A stretch of DNA of 57,549 nt from Neurospora tetrasperma FGSC 2508. Its lineage: Eukaryota > Ascomycota > Sordariomycetes > Sordariales > Sordariaceae. The notes under the pieces were generated by a model. That model worked only from the letters and a program-made list of their open reading frames with translations, was not told where the DNA came from and searched no databases. The translations under genes were made by a program, and so were the position numbers. Location: NCBI RefSeq assembly GCF_000213175.1, contig NW_009799102.1:2824941-2882489 (forward strand), in the 5' to 3' direction. This document shows, in pieces, positions 22,859-34,626 of this stretch (position 1 is the stretch's first letter; each line of letters opens with the position of its first letter).

Positions 22859-23763
22859 ATCGTCTATCAAAAATCGGCAATTGATGGTATCTCAGCTATC
22901 GATCGCCTTTCAAGATAGACTGGAGATGTGGGAAATCTCTACTGCTTTGAATTGTGATTGTGTTGGAAAGGTGTGTACGCTGATGTCTTCACTGGTATTC
23001 CCGCTCTCATTTGACGCATTTCATCACTGATCAAATTGAGATGCTTCATCTTTGTCGGCCCTTGCCTCGCCCAAACTGCGAGTATGTCCTCATTCACTGG
23101 ACTTATTGTTGGATTTATAAAACACAGATATGCTCCCGTCCCACGTTGTTTTCTGTCTTTAACTCTAAATCTTGTTTATCTCGCTATTTACGCACTCTCC
23201 TTCTATGATACCAGTTTAGGAGACGACCAACTATCATAAACTCCACAGTACTTACTTTGGGAGGTGGTTGTATCTGATGCAGCGAGGATTCACATTACCT
23301 TTGCCTATGCTAGGACTCGAGAAGTGTCCGATTAATATATGAGGCATATGAGAAGGCACACGCACGAATCAGTCTCGTCCATGACAAAATTGATGGGACC
23401 TTTCCAATACGATACCGCTCGTTGTAGTTAGGAGAGACGGTTGCAAAACTGTGATAGGGATTACGACGATTCGAAAAGACATTGGCTAGAGTCCTATTTG
23501 AATTTTTCTATCTAGTAATTGCCTAGAACCCAAGATCAGATACGTAGTAGGAGTATACCCGAGGTATAATGTCAAAGGCCGCAACTATTTTGACTAGGAA
23601 GAGCCTAGCACGGGCCTCAACTTTTCTGCCCCGGGCGAATCAGTGTACCTGGCAATAGTATCATAATCCCGGAGGACCAAAAAGTCGGGTGTGTACCTAG
23701 AGGTGCTCGAAAGAAAACCTCAAAAAGAACATGAAAAAAACATGAACAAAAAACATGAACAAA
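22859..23763. other. gene-poor spacer left of the first 5S gene
   Basis: No gene seen. The stretch just downstream of the minus-strand 5S gene (23719-23763) contains repeated AACATGAACAAAAA-type runs, so on the minus strand the 5S transcript would run into several T clusters, consistent with RNA polymerase III termination. Confidence 0.5.
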
Positions 23764-23883
23764 AACATACAACACCAGGGATTCGCTGGTCGTCACCGAC
23801 CCAACTACTAGTCTGGCCCTCACTGGCTTATCTATGGGAGAGCGGACGGGATCCCGAGTTTTCCAGTGGGTATGGTCGTATGT
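23764..23883 (-). rRNA. 5S ribosomal RNA
   Basis: 120 nt. It reads ACATACGACCATA at the 5' end, through GGGATCCCGTCCGCTC and AGTAGTTGGGTCGGTGACGA, to CGAATCCC and GTTGTATGTT. The terminal helix pairs ACATACGAC with GTTGTATGT. Dispersed single 5S genes transcribed by RNA polymerase III are a Neurospora hallmark. This copy has helix sequences CACTGG/CCAGTG and CCAG/CTGG, differing from the other two copies in the window. T runs follow directly on the minus strand. Confidence 0.93.
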
Positions 23884-24261
23884 GATGATTACTTTGCAAA
23901 GTATGGTTTATAAAACAGTTAGTTATTGTTACTTCCTGTGTGATCCCGTCTCTGCTCACTACGTGAGAACTGTCTGCTAGATGTAAATGGGTTTCTCGGA
24001 AATGCATGCATGACTTTTAGATGCACTATACGCATGTACATACCCGTTAGGACTGCCTGACCCCTAGTTGCGCCAAGGGGGAGGGAAACGGTTCTAATCC
24101 TAACGAGTAGCGTAGGAATCATCAGATCTTCCAGAAGATCGGTGGTGAGGGTTCAACATCTAATCCATCCATACTAAAAAAAAAAAAAAGCTATATAGCG
24201 ATGAATCCTACAGTGAGTAAGGTACCCACCTAACCTTGAAGTGCATGCGATTCCAAACCTG

Positions 24262-24608
24262 GCTACCCCGACGACCTTATTGACAGCGTCGATAAGAGGA
24301 AGCCAGTAGCTTCCGAACCAACCGCACCTCCAACAAATACCATAGCCTTATTCCCCTCACAATCAGATACCTCGTCCTCAACGAACCATTAAGCTATGGA
24401 GAAGCCTTTATTATCCGACGCATTCACAACAATTCGACTGAGCCCTTAACTAAACTCAGCCCTCAATGGAACTGCCTACGGATTCTGGAGGATTTCAGCA
24501 ACGGCAGTTACTGTGTCCTTTGGACTGGGAAGAAGTCTCTGATTACGGCCTTCAATGCTTGTGTATAAGACCGAGGCGGTGTCGGCAAAGGGGACGAGGG
24601 AGAAGCCT
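24262..24608 (-). pseudogene. possible degraded coding relic, function unknown
   Basis: On the minus strand one frame reads coding-like for about 115 codons (FADTASVLYTSIEGRNQRLL near its start, AMVFVGGAVGSEATGF near its end) broken by several stop codons (TAG, TAA, TAA). The complementary strand is also partly open (LNEPLSYGEAFIIRRIHNN), so the case is weak. No family recognised. It lies between two 5S genes in an otherwise empty region. Confidence 0.2.
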
Positions 24609-24724
24609 GCTTAGTTAGGGTACAAGTACAAATTGGAGGTCGTTGATATTCGATAGTTGATCTATGGCAAAACTCAACTATTCTATCCTTGGGTTAATAG
24701 GTAGGGAGTCAAGGCAAATCAAGC

Positions 24725-24844
24725 ACATACGACCATAGATGGTAGAAAACTCGGGATCCCGTCCGCTCTCCCATAGATAAGCTACCAATCGCCTGACTAG
24801 TAGTTGGGTCGGTGACGACCAGCGAATCCCAGGTGTTGTATGTT
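24725..24844 (+). rRNA. 5S ribosomal RNA
   Basis: 120 nt, same boundaries as the other copies and identical base for base to the copy at 35268-35387. Helix pairs TGGTAG/CTACCA and CCTG/CAGG replace the pairs found in the 23764-23883 copy, keeping the secondary structure. A run of eight T follows at 24843-24850. Confidence 0.94.
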
Positions 24845-24850
24845 TTTTTT
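24843..24850 (+). terminator. RNA polymerase III terminator of the 5S gene
   Basis: T8 starting at the last two bases of the mature 5S sequence; four or more T stop RNA polymerase III. Confidence 0.8.
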
Positions 24851-26044
24851 CGTATCCTTTTTGGCTGGCGTTTTCCATATGATGACACTGTTACCGTGTC
24901 CCGCAACTTGTGATGGCTTGTCAAGTTGTTTTCCCGTCTCCTACTTCTTTCTTGGATGGTGAACCGCCAATCACAACGAAGGTGATTGTCCGTTCAGGGA
25001 TAGGGACCCCCTTTTATGGGTTATGCAATCTGTACTAAGCTTATTCACCACTTATCCCTCACTTATTCATGGGTTGTGCACTTTTATGCAGTCTATGCAC
25101 CCGGAGATGTGGGTCCCCGGCAGCTCTCCGTGCCGGCATGGTGCGGATCGGTAGCGTTGCTTTCGCTTGAATAGGCCAGCCAACGGCAACGAGGAAGACA
25201 GGCCAGGACAGGGTAAATTGGCCTTCGAGGCCTTTGGGATCGGCGGTATGCGTGGAGTTGTGAGCAATACATACGGTGTAGCTTGACGAGAGGGAGGTGT
25301 CTCGGGTTGTTATGGCAGACATGGAAGATGCTGGAAGAAGAGAAGGGGAGACAAAGGGAGTCACTCGGCTTTGGAGCCTTCGTCAGACGGCAGAACATGA
25401 AAAGAAGTGATGTTTAGTACAGAGTAGGTATGTACTTTGCCTGCTAAAAGGATTGTGAATAACGAGTCACAAACAGGGGTAGAGTTGGTTGGTGTTCTTG
25501 TACAGGGCACACCGCAAGCGAGATCAATCAAGGTTGACGATACATGCCCGAATCACAATTTCGCATCAAAACCATTCCATCCATGATTGGAATAGAAAGA
25601 GCCGCTCCGGAAAGTCACTTCGGCTTCCTCCGATCCATAGAATTTTATTTTAGCCTGAACGTTCCTACTTTGTATCCCTAACTCCTAGACAAATCCCACC
25701 ATTTCCATTACATACTGACGTGTCGGTAACCGGCAAGGGGCTCGTCCGTCTGGGTTCGTATCCCGACAATGCTTTGGACTTTATGCAAGAGACAGTCATA
25801 TAGTCGACAAAGCAAGGATGTTGTGCCGTTTCATAAATGAGTTATGAAAATGGATAACGTTGGGGGTGGGGACAACAAGCTTCCGGTTTTATGTTACCCA
25901 GATGTACTGACAGGACGTATAAAGATCTTGACTGTCTTCGACTGCTTGTATCTTGAACACCCTGCTCTCAACTCATACCTTTCCAAGTTCATCAAGAGCA
26001 TTACAATACCACTACAGTCTCCAGTGAACACCAACACAACAACC
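24851..26044. other. spacer and promoter of the P450 gene
   Basis: A minus-strand frame at 25059-25398 is open in two phases but shows no family or splice structure. A GTATAAAG element at about 25917-25924 lies some 120 bp upstream of the P450 start and may be its TATA box. The P450 frame is open upstream to 25844 without homology. Confidence 0.45.
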
Positions 26045-27753
26045 ATGGCCAACCCCTCGGCCACACCAAGCTCCATCCCCTCGTGGATGGAGCGGCTCGA
26101 CATCATATCCATCACCGACCCCTCGGCGACGCCCTTCTCCTACCTTGTCACGGCTTTTCTCTTGGCCGTCGTCGTGTACTCCCTCCAAGGACCGAGATTC
26201 CCCAAGAACATCAAGCACCTCAACCCAAAGGGTCCCCTCGAGTTTAGCGACACGAGACCAAAGAAGGAGTTTGTGCATGGCTCTCGACCGATGCTTGCGA
26301 ACTGGTTCAAGGCCAACCCCAACAAGCCTTGCCGTGTCATCAGCGACTTTGGTGAGGCCATAGTGTTGCCGCCGCGAATGGCCAATGAGATCAAGAATGA
26401 CGATCGGTTGAGCTTTACGAGGTGGACTTATAAGGTTTGTTACCCCTTCCATCCATGGTGAGATATCAAGTGAGGGCTGAGGCTTACCGGAAGAACTAGG
26501 CTTTCCATGGGCATCTCCCTGGCTTTGAAGGGTTCGGTGAGGTTAGCCGGGAATCGCACATTGTCCAGGAGGTTATCATGAGGGATCTTACCAAGTACCT
26601 GAGTAGGTTAAACAATGCGTTGACCGAGACGAAGTGACGAAGCTGACAAACAATGACAGACAAGGTCACTGAGCCCCTCGCCCAGGAAACTTCCATGGCG
26701 ATGGAAGCCATCCTCCCCAAAGCAGCCAACGGCGAGTGGTCCACCATCAACCTTCGCTCAAAGATTCTCCCCATCGTCGCCCGCATCTCTTCCCGCGTCT
26801 TCCTCGGCGAGGAACTCTGCCGCAACGTGGAATGGCTCAAGGTTACCCAGCAGTACACAATCGACGGGTTCGGCGCCGCCGAAGATCTTCGTCTCTGGCC
26901 CGCCGCCCTCCGGCCCATCGTCCACTGGTTCCTCCCGTCCTGCCAGCGCGCCCGCGCCGACGTCCGCGTAGCGCGCAGCATCCTCGACCCGGTCCTCAAG
27001 AAGAGACGTCAAGAAAAGGCAGCCAACGGCGGCAAAGCTCAGCACGACGACGCGATTGAGTGGTTTGAGCGGACGGCCAAGGGCGAGTACTACGACCCAG
27101 CAGTTGCGCAGCTGGTGCTGTCCCTGGTGGCCATCCACACCACGTCCGACTTGACGTGCCAGGTCATGACCAACCTGATGCAAAACCCCGAATTCATTGG
27201 CCCCCTGCGCGAGGAGATGATCCGGGTGCTCAGCGAAGGCGGGTGGAAGAAGACGTCGCTGTACAACATGAAGCTGCTCGACAGCGTCATCAAGGAGTCC
27301 CAACGTGTCAAGCCCATTGGCGTAGCGTCGATGCGTCGCTACGCCGAGAAGGACGTGACCTTGTCAGACGGCACCTTCATCCCGAAGGGCGGCTTCGTGG
27401 CCGTGTCGGCGCACGACATGTGGAACTCGGAAGTATACGAGCAGGCGGACAAGTGGGACGGAAGACGGTTTTTGAGAATGCGCGAGACGCCCGGAGCAGG
27501 CAAGGAGAACGCGGCACAGCTGGTGAGCACGGCGCCGGAGCACTTGGGATTCGGACACGGACAGCACGCGTGCCCCGGACGGTTCTTTGCGGCGAATGAG
27601 ATCAAGATTGCGCTGGTTCATCTGCTGCTGAACTACGAGTGGAGACTGCCGGAGGGGTCTGATCCCAAGATCAGGACGTTTGGCTTCTCGATGGGGGTGG
27701 ATCCGTCTTTGAAGGTTGAGTATAAGGGCAGGCAGCCCGAGATTGAGCTTTGA
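26045..27753 (+). CDS. cytochrome P450, ent-kaurene-oxidase-like (CYP503-type)
   Basis: Microsomal haem-thiolate monooxygenase, 528 aa. Exons are 26045-26434, 26500-26602, 26660-27753; introns start GTTTGT and GTAGGT and end CTAG and ACAG. N-terminal membrane anchor about residues 33-55 (FSYLVTAFLLAVVVYSL). The C-helix region is RLSFTRWTYK joined to AFHGHLPGFEGFGE. The I-helix reads AIHTTSDLT, lacking the usual acid before Thr, which is common in this subfamily. The ExxR motif is KESQR and the haem loop FGHGQHACPGRF holds the ligand Cys469. The start is the ATG at 26045, in front of MANPSATPSSIPSW. The HTTS and HACPGRFFA forms resemble fungal ent-kaurene oxidases and indole-diterpene P450s, so a terpenoid-like substrate is possible. 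No cyclase or synthase neighbours exist in the window, so it stands alone. Confidence 0.93.
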
Positions 27754-28581
27754 GTGTAGTACAGTGTGGTTAGTCCCAGTCGGTCATAGATATATATGTA
27801 GTGTAGTAGGTAGTTTGGCGAATTTAGAGTCGTAGATAGACAGAGGTAGAGCCATTTGCGTGGCTGCAAGATGATATGTACATTGGCATGTAGGATGTAC
27901 TTGGGTAGTGGTGACTGGTACGTACAATACATAGTGTAATGTATTCAGTAGTGTTCACCTACGTAGCGTAGATCTAGGTACTTGTCGGTTATCGATACTA
28001 CCGTGGTGGATGCCCGTTCATCTGAAACAGTCTCGCCATGTATGCTGTGATTGGCTGGAGAAAGCATGACGTCACAGGCACACTTGGTCAAAGACAGGGA
28101 AATTGGGACCTGATTGGGGACGAGAGGATCAGGGCCAATGGTGTGATTGATTCCCTGTCCCGACCAAAAACCAAGTCTTTCCGGTTTGCACCTTATCTGT
28201 GACCTTGGCATTAATGGACCCCAATCCATGAGGCTGGCCATGTGGTGACGGAATTCTAGACCTTGTGCTAAATGATATGCATTCACTTGAGTGTTTCTGT
28301 TCCGCGTGTCTGTGTCGTTTTGCGTTAAGTTCAGTTGTCTGTGTGTCTGCTTCGTGTCTCACGCTCCTGCTTTCTTTCTCTGTTAAGCGAGGCCCTTACT
28401 CAGTCAGCGAGTGAGGTTCGAAGGAAGGAACAAACAAACAAACAATCAATCGAACAATCAATCACAGTTTCTCCAATTTCCTCCTTCCACTTTCTCCAGC
28501 CTTCTCCAACTTTCGCTCTCCTCATTTGGACAAAGACGGCCCATCGTTACGACACTGGGGTAGCAGGTGCCATCGGGGGCA
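27754..28581. other. spacer and 5' leader of the DUF2985 gene
   Basis: No gene seen. From about 28430 to 28581 the sequence is CAAAC/CAATC- and CT-rich, typical of a fungal 5' leader. Confidence 0.5.
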
Positions 28582-31068
28582 ATGCAGCAACCACCGAACG
28601 GAGGAAATGGAGGAAATGGGTCGGGGAAGGATAATCAGGGGCATCATGTCAGCCAAGGCGAATACTTCACCGAGGAAGATGTTCGACGGACGAGCACAGC
28701 ATCGACTCGACTCCCCTCGTTGCTCGAAGCAGCAGAGTCACCGCAGCCTCTTGCACGCCCTACAGAGGTAGCAGCAGACATTCCACCACCACCACCAGCA
28801 GCTGCTCTTAGTCCCATCAGCGAGCGGCCGCCTGCACTTCATCCCCAACCAGCACCACAAGAACCACAAGTTCAGCCTCGTCGACCATCACAACAGCCCG
28901 ATCTTGTGTCCCACCGCCCAGCTCCCCCTCCTCCCACCCGACAGAGTCAAGGTCAAAACATTCCATTCCAGCCCACTCGTCAAGAATCCGCTATCCGTCT
29001 CCGAAGACTACGCACTTCATCCGAGAGCAGCTCGAGGCTAGGGCCGTCAGTCATCTCGGGTCAGAGACGCCCTTCTCACCCACAATTCGCATCTCAATCC
29101 CGAGATGCCCCGGCACCTTTGGCGGCAACAGGTCGACGTCGTTCCAGCTCTGACCCCCAGCGGCCACTCAGCGCCAGACACTGGGCTGATGATCAGCCTA
29201 TCATGCACAAATCGACACCTCTAGTCCCTGAACATGAGGGCGGAGAGGTGCCACAGCCCCCAGCTGCTCATCTCTCCCCCATCAATGAAAGTGTTCTGGC
29301 CCAGCCATCTATCAAAGTCGAGCCAGAGCACCCAGGTCTGCGCCACCAGGGTACCTTTCGAAACCTGATGCCACGTCGTCGCCGTGCAGAGAACCAGGCC
29401 AGCCCTGAGGATGCTCAGCCACAGGCAGAACATGACACGTACGACTCGCGCATTGTAGACTTTCTGGATGTTATTGGTTAGTAGCTAACCCTTCCCTTAC
29501 TTCTCACTCTTCACCATGCTAACTACACTACTATACTACAGACCCAGAAGTTGCCGCCTTGTCGTCCATCACCAATGTTCAAAACTCCCTCTTCGTTCCT
29601 TCCCTGGGTAGATTCGTCAACCGAAGACCGACATATGATCTCTCCCAGCTACCAGTTCTACCACCCAACCTGCCCGGCACCTCGCCCCCTTCCCAAGAGG
29701 ATGTTCATACTATCCGAACGACCAGAACGGCCACGACTGCAGGCGAGGGCGAGACAGAAGATGAAAGCGCGCATCAGCGCCCAAGTCCACCTCATGTTCA
29801 CAGTTTCTCGACCGTTTTGACTGCTCCTCAGTATGCCATCCTGCCCAAGGACGCTACTCTGGAGGGATGGCGCGAAGAAGACATCCGGATGCTCAACGAC
29901 TATGTCCGGCATATGCTCCACTCAAAGCGTTCCAAGTTCAAGCAGCGCATGAAGGCATTCGGAAAGTACTGCAGGCGGCCTCTGGGCTTTCTTGTCACCC
30001 TCTATGCTGTTTTGATCACTCTGTTTGGTCTTGCTTGGGTTCTCTTCCTGATCGGTTGGATCTACGTCGGCGACAAACAGCTGTACGTCATCAATGTCAT
30101 TGACAATGTCCTTGTCGCTTTATTCGCTATTGTCGGTGATGGCCTTGCCCCCTTCCGGGCGGTCGACACATACCACATGATCTTTGTGGCTCGCTATCGT
30201 AAGTGTTTGCTGTGTAGTCGAGGTATTGCCTAATGCTAACTTTGGTCCAGACCTCAAGACGATCAAGCTTCGCAACAGGTTGTTGGTTCCTTTGAAGGAT
30301 CCCAATGACGTGCCTCTGCAAACCCAGGCCGCCCTCGAACAAGCAGATGTTGAGCGCGCCCCCGTAGACCCTCACATGACAGAGGTCCGGCATGACGATA
30401 CCTTCATCCCCGTTCTCTCCGAGAAATCACAAGCTAGATTCATCCACCATCAAAAGAAGCTGGCCAAGTCGCACACCTTTTACAAGCCTCACGAAACGGG
30501 AACCCACCACGCCTTTCCTATCGGCTTGCTCATTGCCATTGTTTGCTTGTTGGACTTGCACAGTTGTCTCCAGATCACTCTCGGTTCTTATACCTGGTCT
30601 ACCGACTACCGCACTAGAAAAAGTGCAGTGACCACCGCTGTCCTTTGCTGCTCCATTGCTGCCAACAGTACTGCCGGTTTGCTCATTGCCATCGGCGATA
30701 GGCGTACTCGCAAGAAGGATGTCTTGGAGAGACTACTGAAGCAGGAGCTCACGGCTGAAGTGATGCACAAAATGGAGAAGGAGCGGGAGAAGAAGGCCAA
30801 GCAAGAGGCTGGGGAACCTACCGGTATCATGCAACCGGCTTTGACGTTGACGAACAAGTTCAGAAAGAGTGAAGATCGTGGAGTCAGAAAGAGTGAAGAT
30901 CATGGAGTCAGAAAGAACATGGATCATGGCACTAGCAAGGCTAGCAGCAGCTCAGAAAGCTCTCGTACGGACAGGAAGGAGACAGCAGGTCGGTTCAACC
31001 CTACCGTTTCAGCAGCTCAGGTTCAGGACCAAGAGAAGCAGCAGGGAGCTCGGAACGGCACTGCGTAA
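28582..31068 (+). CDS. DUF2985-type integral membrane protein
   Basis: Three exons, 28582-29476, 29542-30198 and 30251-31068, giving 789 aa. Intron 1 is GTTAGT...CTACAG and intron 2 is GTAAGT with GCTAAC branch and CCAG; the joins rebuild DVIDPEVAAL and ARYHLKTIKL. The N-terminal 300 residues are Pro/Ser/Gln-rich and disordered. Then come NSLFVPSLGRFVNRRPTYDL, a helical lead (RRPLGFLVTLYAVLITLFGL), a second membrane segment ending WVLFLIGWIYVG, and a third near VLVALFAIVGDGLAPFRAVD. After KSHTFYKPHETGTHHAFPIG come two more hydrophobic helices. The C-terminus is charged and contains a short repeat of RKSEDRGV/RKSEDHGV/RKNMDHGT. The order and the SHTFYKPHET block match the fungal DUF2985 family as I know it. 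No biochemical role is known. The start is the first ATG in frame (28582). Confidence 0.88.
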
Positions 31069-31315
31069 TGTGGGAGGTCAAAAGAGTTTTGTTTTGCTTC
31101 GAAAAAGTCACGGAGTTATGACTAGGGAGAAAGATACACGGGCGGCTCTCTGGATACCATTTCTGCTCATTCTGTTTTTCTTTTAATTTCTGTCTAATAC
31201 CTTGTATAAGGTTTCCCTTCTGTCTACATCCCGTCGTATCGCATCGCATCCATCAAGCAAGCGAGCCAACATGCTTTCTCTGTAGTCTTCTCTTTATACT
31301 TGTAATTCACTTCTT

Positions 31316-33287
31316 CTATTGGCATTTTCGTCGTTTCGATAAGTCCTTGAACGTCTGTGATCAATCGTTAGCAACTCATCCCTTACACGTCGACAAGTGA
31401 CAAGCATACCTTCACCAAAACCTCCCACTCCTCCCCCACCTTCTTCTCCCCTCCTTCCTTCTCCCTCCTAGCAACTAACCTCCCAACAACATCCACATAC
31501 CTCCTCACCGCCCCCCACCCCATATCCTCATTCGTAATCTCCCCATTCCCCATCTGCTCAAGCACAACTTCCAACCACCTCTCCACCCCATTCCACCGCA
31601 ACACATGACCACCCACACTCAAACTATCCTGACTCTTGAGCCGAAAAACAAAGTGCACCGTCCCGCTAGGAAAGAACACAGTCTGCTTCGGCTTGAGGAT
31701 GACAAATCTCCATCTTGGACCTTCAGCATATTGGTGCGGATCTGCTGCCCACTTTTCCCTCTCACCAAAAACCTCTGCTTTGGATTCGGGGGTAGAGGAC
31801 GCGGTAGATAACCACCCAAACCCAACCATGCCCTCCTGGACGGTAATCCACGTGTCGAAACCAAAGGCGTCACAGTGCGGAGGGGTGTGGTGGCCACCTT
31901 GGGAGAGAAGGGACCAGGATTGCACGTTTGTCCACTCGCTCCAGGAAGAGGGGGAGGCGCGCAGGCGTTCGGCTCTTTTTTCTGGCGTCGTGGCGGTTAT
32001 TCGTTGTTTCTTGGGGGATGGGGATTTGGAGTGGGATTTGGAGTTGGGAGGGCGGCCGCGCTTTTTGGAAGGGGTTGTGTTTGGTGGTGTGTTTGGTGCG
32101 GGAGCTGGTGAGGGTATTGAGTTGAGAGGGGGAGTGGAAATGAAAGTGGGATCGGGGGTAAAGTTACGGTTGTTGACGGTAAGGTTAGGAAAAAGCAGAG
32201 TGTTCGAGTTGGGTTCAGGAGTAGCAGTGGACTCAAGCTCAGGAGTGCTTCCCCCCTCAAGGACAGGCGTATACTTCCTCGCATCCCCAGGCGGCGTCAC
32301 CAACCCCGACTTAACTACCCTAGGAGACGCTGGAGGAGAAATAAAACCAAAAGACCCAGCAGTCATCAGCACCTCCGAACGGATATATCTCAACATTTGA
32401 CTCCCCGGCCCTTGCAAAAACGAAGGGGTGGTAGATGGTATAGGCGTCGACAGATCCAAGACATTCCATGGATCATCCTTTTGATTCATCTTTTCATGTA
32501 CCTCGTGTGCATCCATGTCCTCCGAGTGAAACCGTGCGCGAACCGATCTCAAAGTCCTCAGCTGTCCCGAAGGCTCCGTCACCGGTTGACTGGGGATCTG
32601 GACGGAGACTTGGCGGTGGAGAGTAGGGAGAAGATGGTCAAAGAAGAGGGTGATGGGCCGGTATTGGAGTCGGTCTGTGTTGCTCCCGGCTGTGGCCTCC
32701 GGTTTTGGTTGGGTTTGAGAGCTGGTAAATGGGAGGGAGACGGTGGGAGTGGGTTCGAAGTATCGCTTATCTTGGACGATCAAAAGTACGTTGGGATCGT
32801 AGTGAGAAGATTCGATTAGGGCTGTGGCTTGGGCTTGGTTGAGATAGAGCGCTTCAATGGGATCGGAGTTGGTGTCTGTGTTGCTAGAGGGTGTATAATT
32901 GGTCTTCGGGTGCGATGCATTCTGGAGAAGAGAATGAAGCAAGCGCTGGGTACGTTGGCCGTGGGTGGGAATGGAGTAACCGCCATCCTCCGTGGTGCTT
33001 GCGGCATTAGCTTTGGAAAGGTCCTCCTCAAGCTCAGATAGGGTTTGACGGCGGTAAACATCGTCAAGAAGCGGATCAGGAACAGGCGCGCCGGTGTTGG
33101 GGTCCAGTGGAGGATAGGTGATTGACACTGGGGGCTTTGACCTCAGCGAAGGCAGTTTCTTTGTGCGTCGGCGCTTACATGTAGGTTTGGGCGCGTGAAC
33201 GTGAATGGTGTCGGAGAGGCAAACGTGGATGGTATCGCCCACCTTCTCGTGATGGGAGAACGAGGCTTTGCGGCGGATGGTGGCCAT
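31316..33287 (-). CDS. JmjC-domain protein with AT-hook-like motif
   Basis: Likely Fe(II)/2-oxoglutarate dioxygenase acting on chromatin or another protein. Exon 1 is 33287-31410; a 55-nt intron (GTATGC, GCTAAC branch, CACAG) leads to a 13-codon last exon, 31354-31316, ending KRRKCQ, for 638 aa. Without splicing the frame stops 8 codons after the donor. The JmjC core is C-terminal: HHTPPHCDAFGFDTW gives the metal motif HxD (His471, Asp473) and the distal His545 lies in SGTVHFVF, with Lys in LKPKQTVFFPSG between them. An AT-hook-like KKRGRPPNSKS followed by SPSPKKQR lies upstream (about residue 410). The N-terminal half is low-complexity Thr/Pro/Ser. Basic clusters (CKRRRTKKL) suggest nuclear import. 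The specific demethylase or hydroxylase class cannot be read. Confidence 0.85.
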
Positions 33288-34214
33288 CTTGATCTCGACG
33301 GCGAGGAGTTCGTCTTTTGCTCTCTCTGCTTTTCGGAGCTCGATCTACTATGTCAAGATCTCTGCTGCTTGAATTGAGTAACAGAACAATTGGTGACGAG
33401 GTTTGCTGCTCGTGAGCAAGGGTGTTGTTCATTTGGCAGCAGAACAGAAGCAAAATCGATACGGTCGCATGAGGATATAAGGCCGGCTGATGGGCATTGC
33501 CTCATGATTCATTTGGCCTTGGAGCAACATCAACACCAACGAACAAACAGACCTTTGTCATCTGGTTATTTTATTCTTAGCTTTAAAGTTGGTGGTCGTT
33601 CTTGGCTTGACTCCGTGTCTTTGTCCCATTAATCAACGCCCTTGTTCTCCTGACCCCTGGCAAAGATCTTGTCAACGGGATCTTCCCCGCTTTGTCAACC
33701 CAGACAATGGAAGAAAGGACCGTTGTTCTTTGTAATAGATATTGCCTGTCCATCCCTTGATCAGTATCGCTGCAAAGCAGATCATTGTAACAACCCAGGC
33801 GGCGACTTATGCGGAGTGTCCACCCAGCCATTTCGCGCTTCCATCACGCAAGAAGCTCCTTCACCACCGTGAGTACCTCCTTCAGCATGCTCAAATACAG
33901 AAAGTGGCCACAACCAAGATGAACCTTTTTCGCAGCTGGCCCGTTGTTCCTCTCACAGTAGATATACGAGCAAGGGATCCCATCGCTTCAACGCTCGAAG
34001 TAGCGGGCGTGTTGAACAAGCCAACAAAAAAAAGTATGTGTGATTTGTATACCCCAGTGTTGCTGTTCCTCCTCCGGCAGATCAGTAAGGACGTCCATGG
34101 CTGGTTCCTGATAGAGGCAGGCGCGGTCAACCTACTAAACAAAGTCGCATGAAAGTCATCATTCTCTGCAAGACATGGTAGTGGGAAATCATAGAGGTAT
34201 CTGATCACTTTTTT
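33288..34214. other. spacer between the JmjC gene and the hydrolase pseudogene
   Basis: No supportable gene. An open frame at 33742-34152 has no recognisable features and contains a poly-A-derived Lys run. T11 tract at about 34209-34219. Confidence 0.5.
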
Positions 34215-34626
34215 TTTTTATCCCTTTTCTCCTCCCCCAAAATATCAGACATCATCCCCCCCCTTCTCATCGCAAACGCCGCCAAAAGACCACTCACACC
34301 ATCCTTCTTACCCTGCCTCCTGCGACTGGTGGCGTCTAAGCCCTCAGCGGCACCGGTGGTACCACGACCGCCTGAAGAGTGACCGACAAGAATTAGGTTC
34401 GCTCCCTATGTCTCGTTGACCAGCTTTTGAAGATTATTTTGCACCACGGCCGCGTCGTTCTGGAATAGCGGCGAAGGGCACTTCGGTTCCGTCCACGGTA
34501 CCTCTAGGTAACTGGCTGAACATGACCGAGTAGCCTGCCTCTTTGGCTGTGGTGACGAAGGGTAGACCCGGTGGTGGGAAGCCGCCAGACGCCGGGAATA
34601 ATGTAGATGTTGGGTTTGGTTGCCAT
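34215..34626 (-). pseudogene. alpha/beta-hydrolase pseudogene
   Basis: On the minus strand an ATG at 34626 opens MATKPNIYIIPGVW, the usual first strand of fungal alpha/beta hydrolases (xPxxxxxPGxW). The homology then moves to another frame (FVTTAKEAGYSVMFSQLPRG, TVDGTEVPFAA) and to a third (NDAAVVQNNLQKLVNET), where a TAG stop precedes GANLILVGHSSGG. That last piece carries the GHSxGG nucleophile elbow with the catalytic Ser. So there are at least two frameshifts and one stop. The catalytic Asp and His half of the fold is absent: after about 50 further codons the similarity fades near a G9/A11 tract. The breaks include indels, so this is ordinary decay rather than RIP alone. It would have been a soluble esterase-like enzyme. 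Confidence 0.7.

Noticed and set aside
25715-25780. GGGTTCGTATCCC resembling a tRNA T arm on the plus strand
   Set aside because: No plausible D arm, anticodon arm or acceptor stem at the right spacing.
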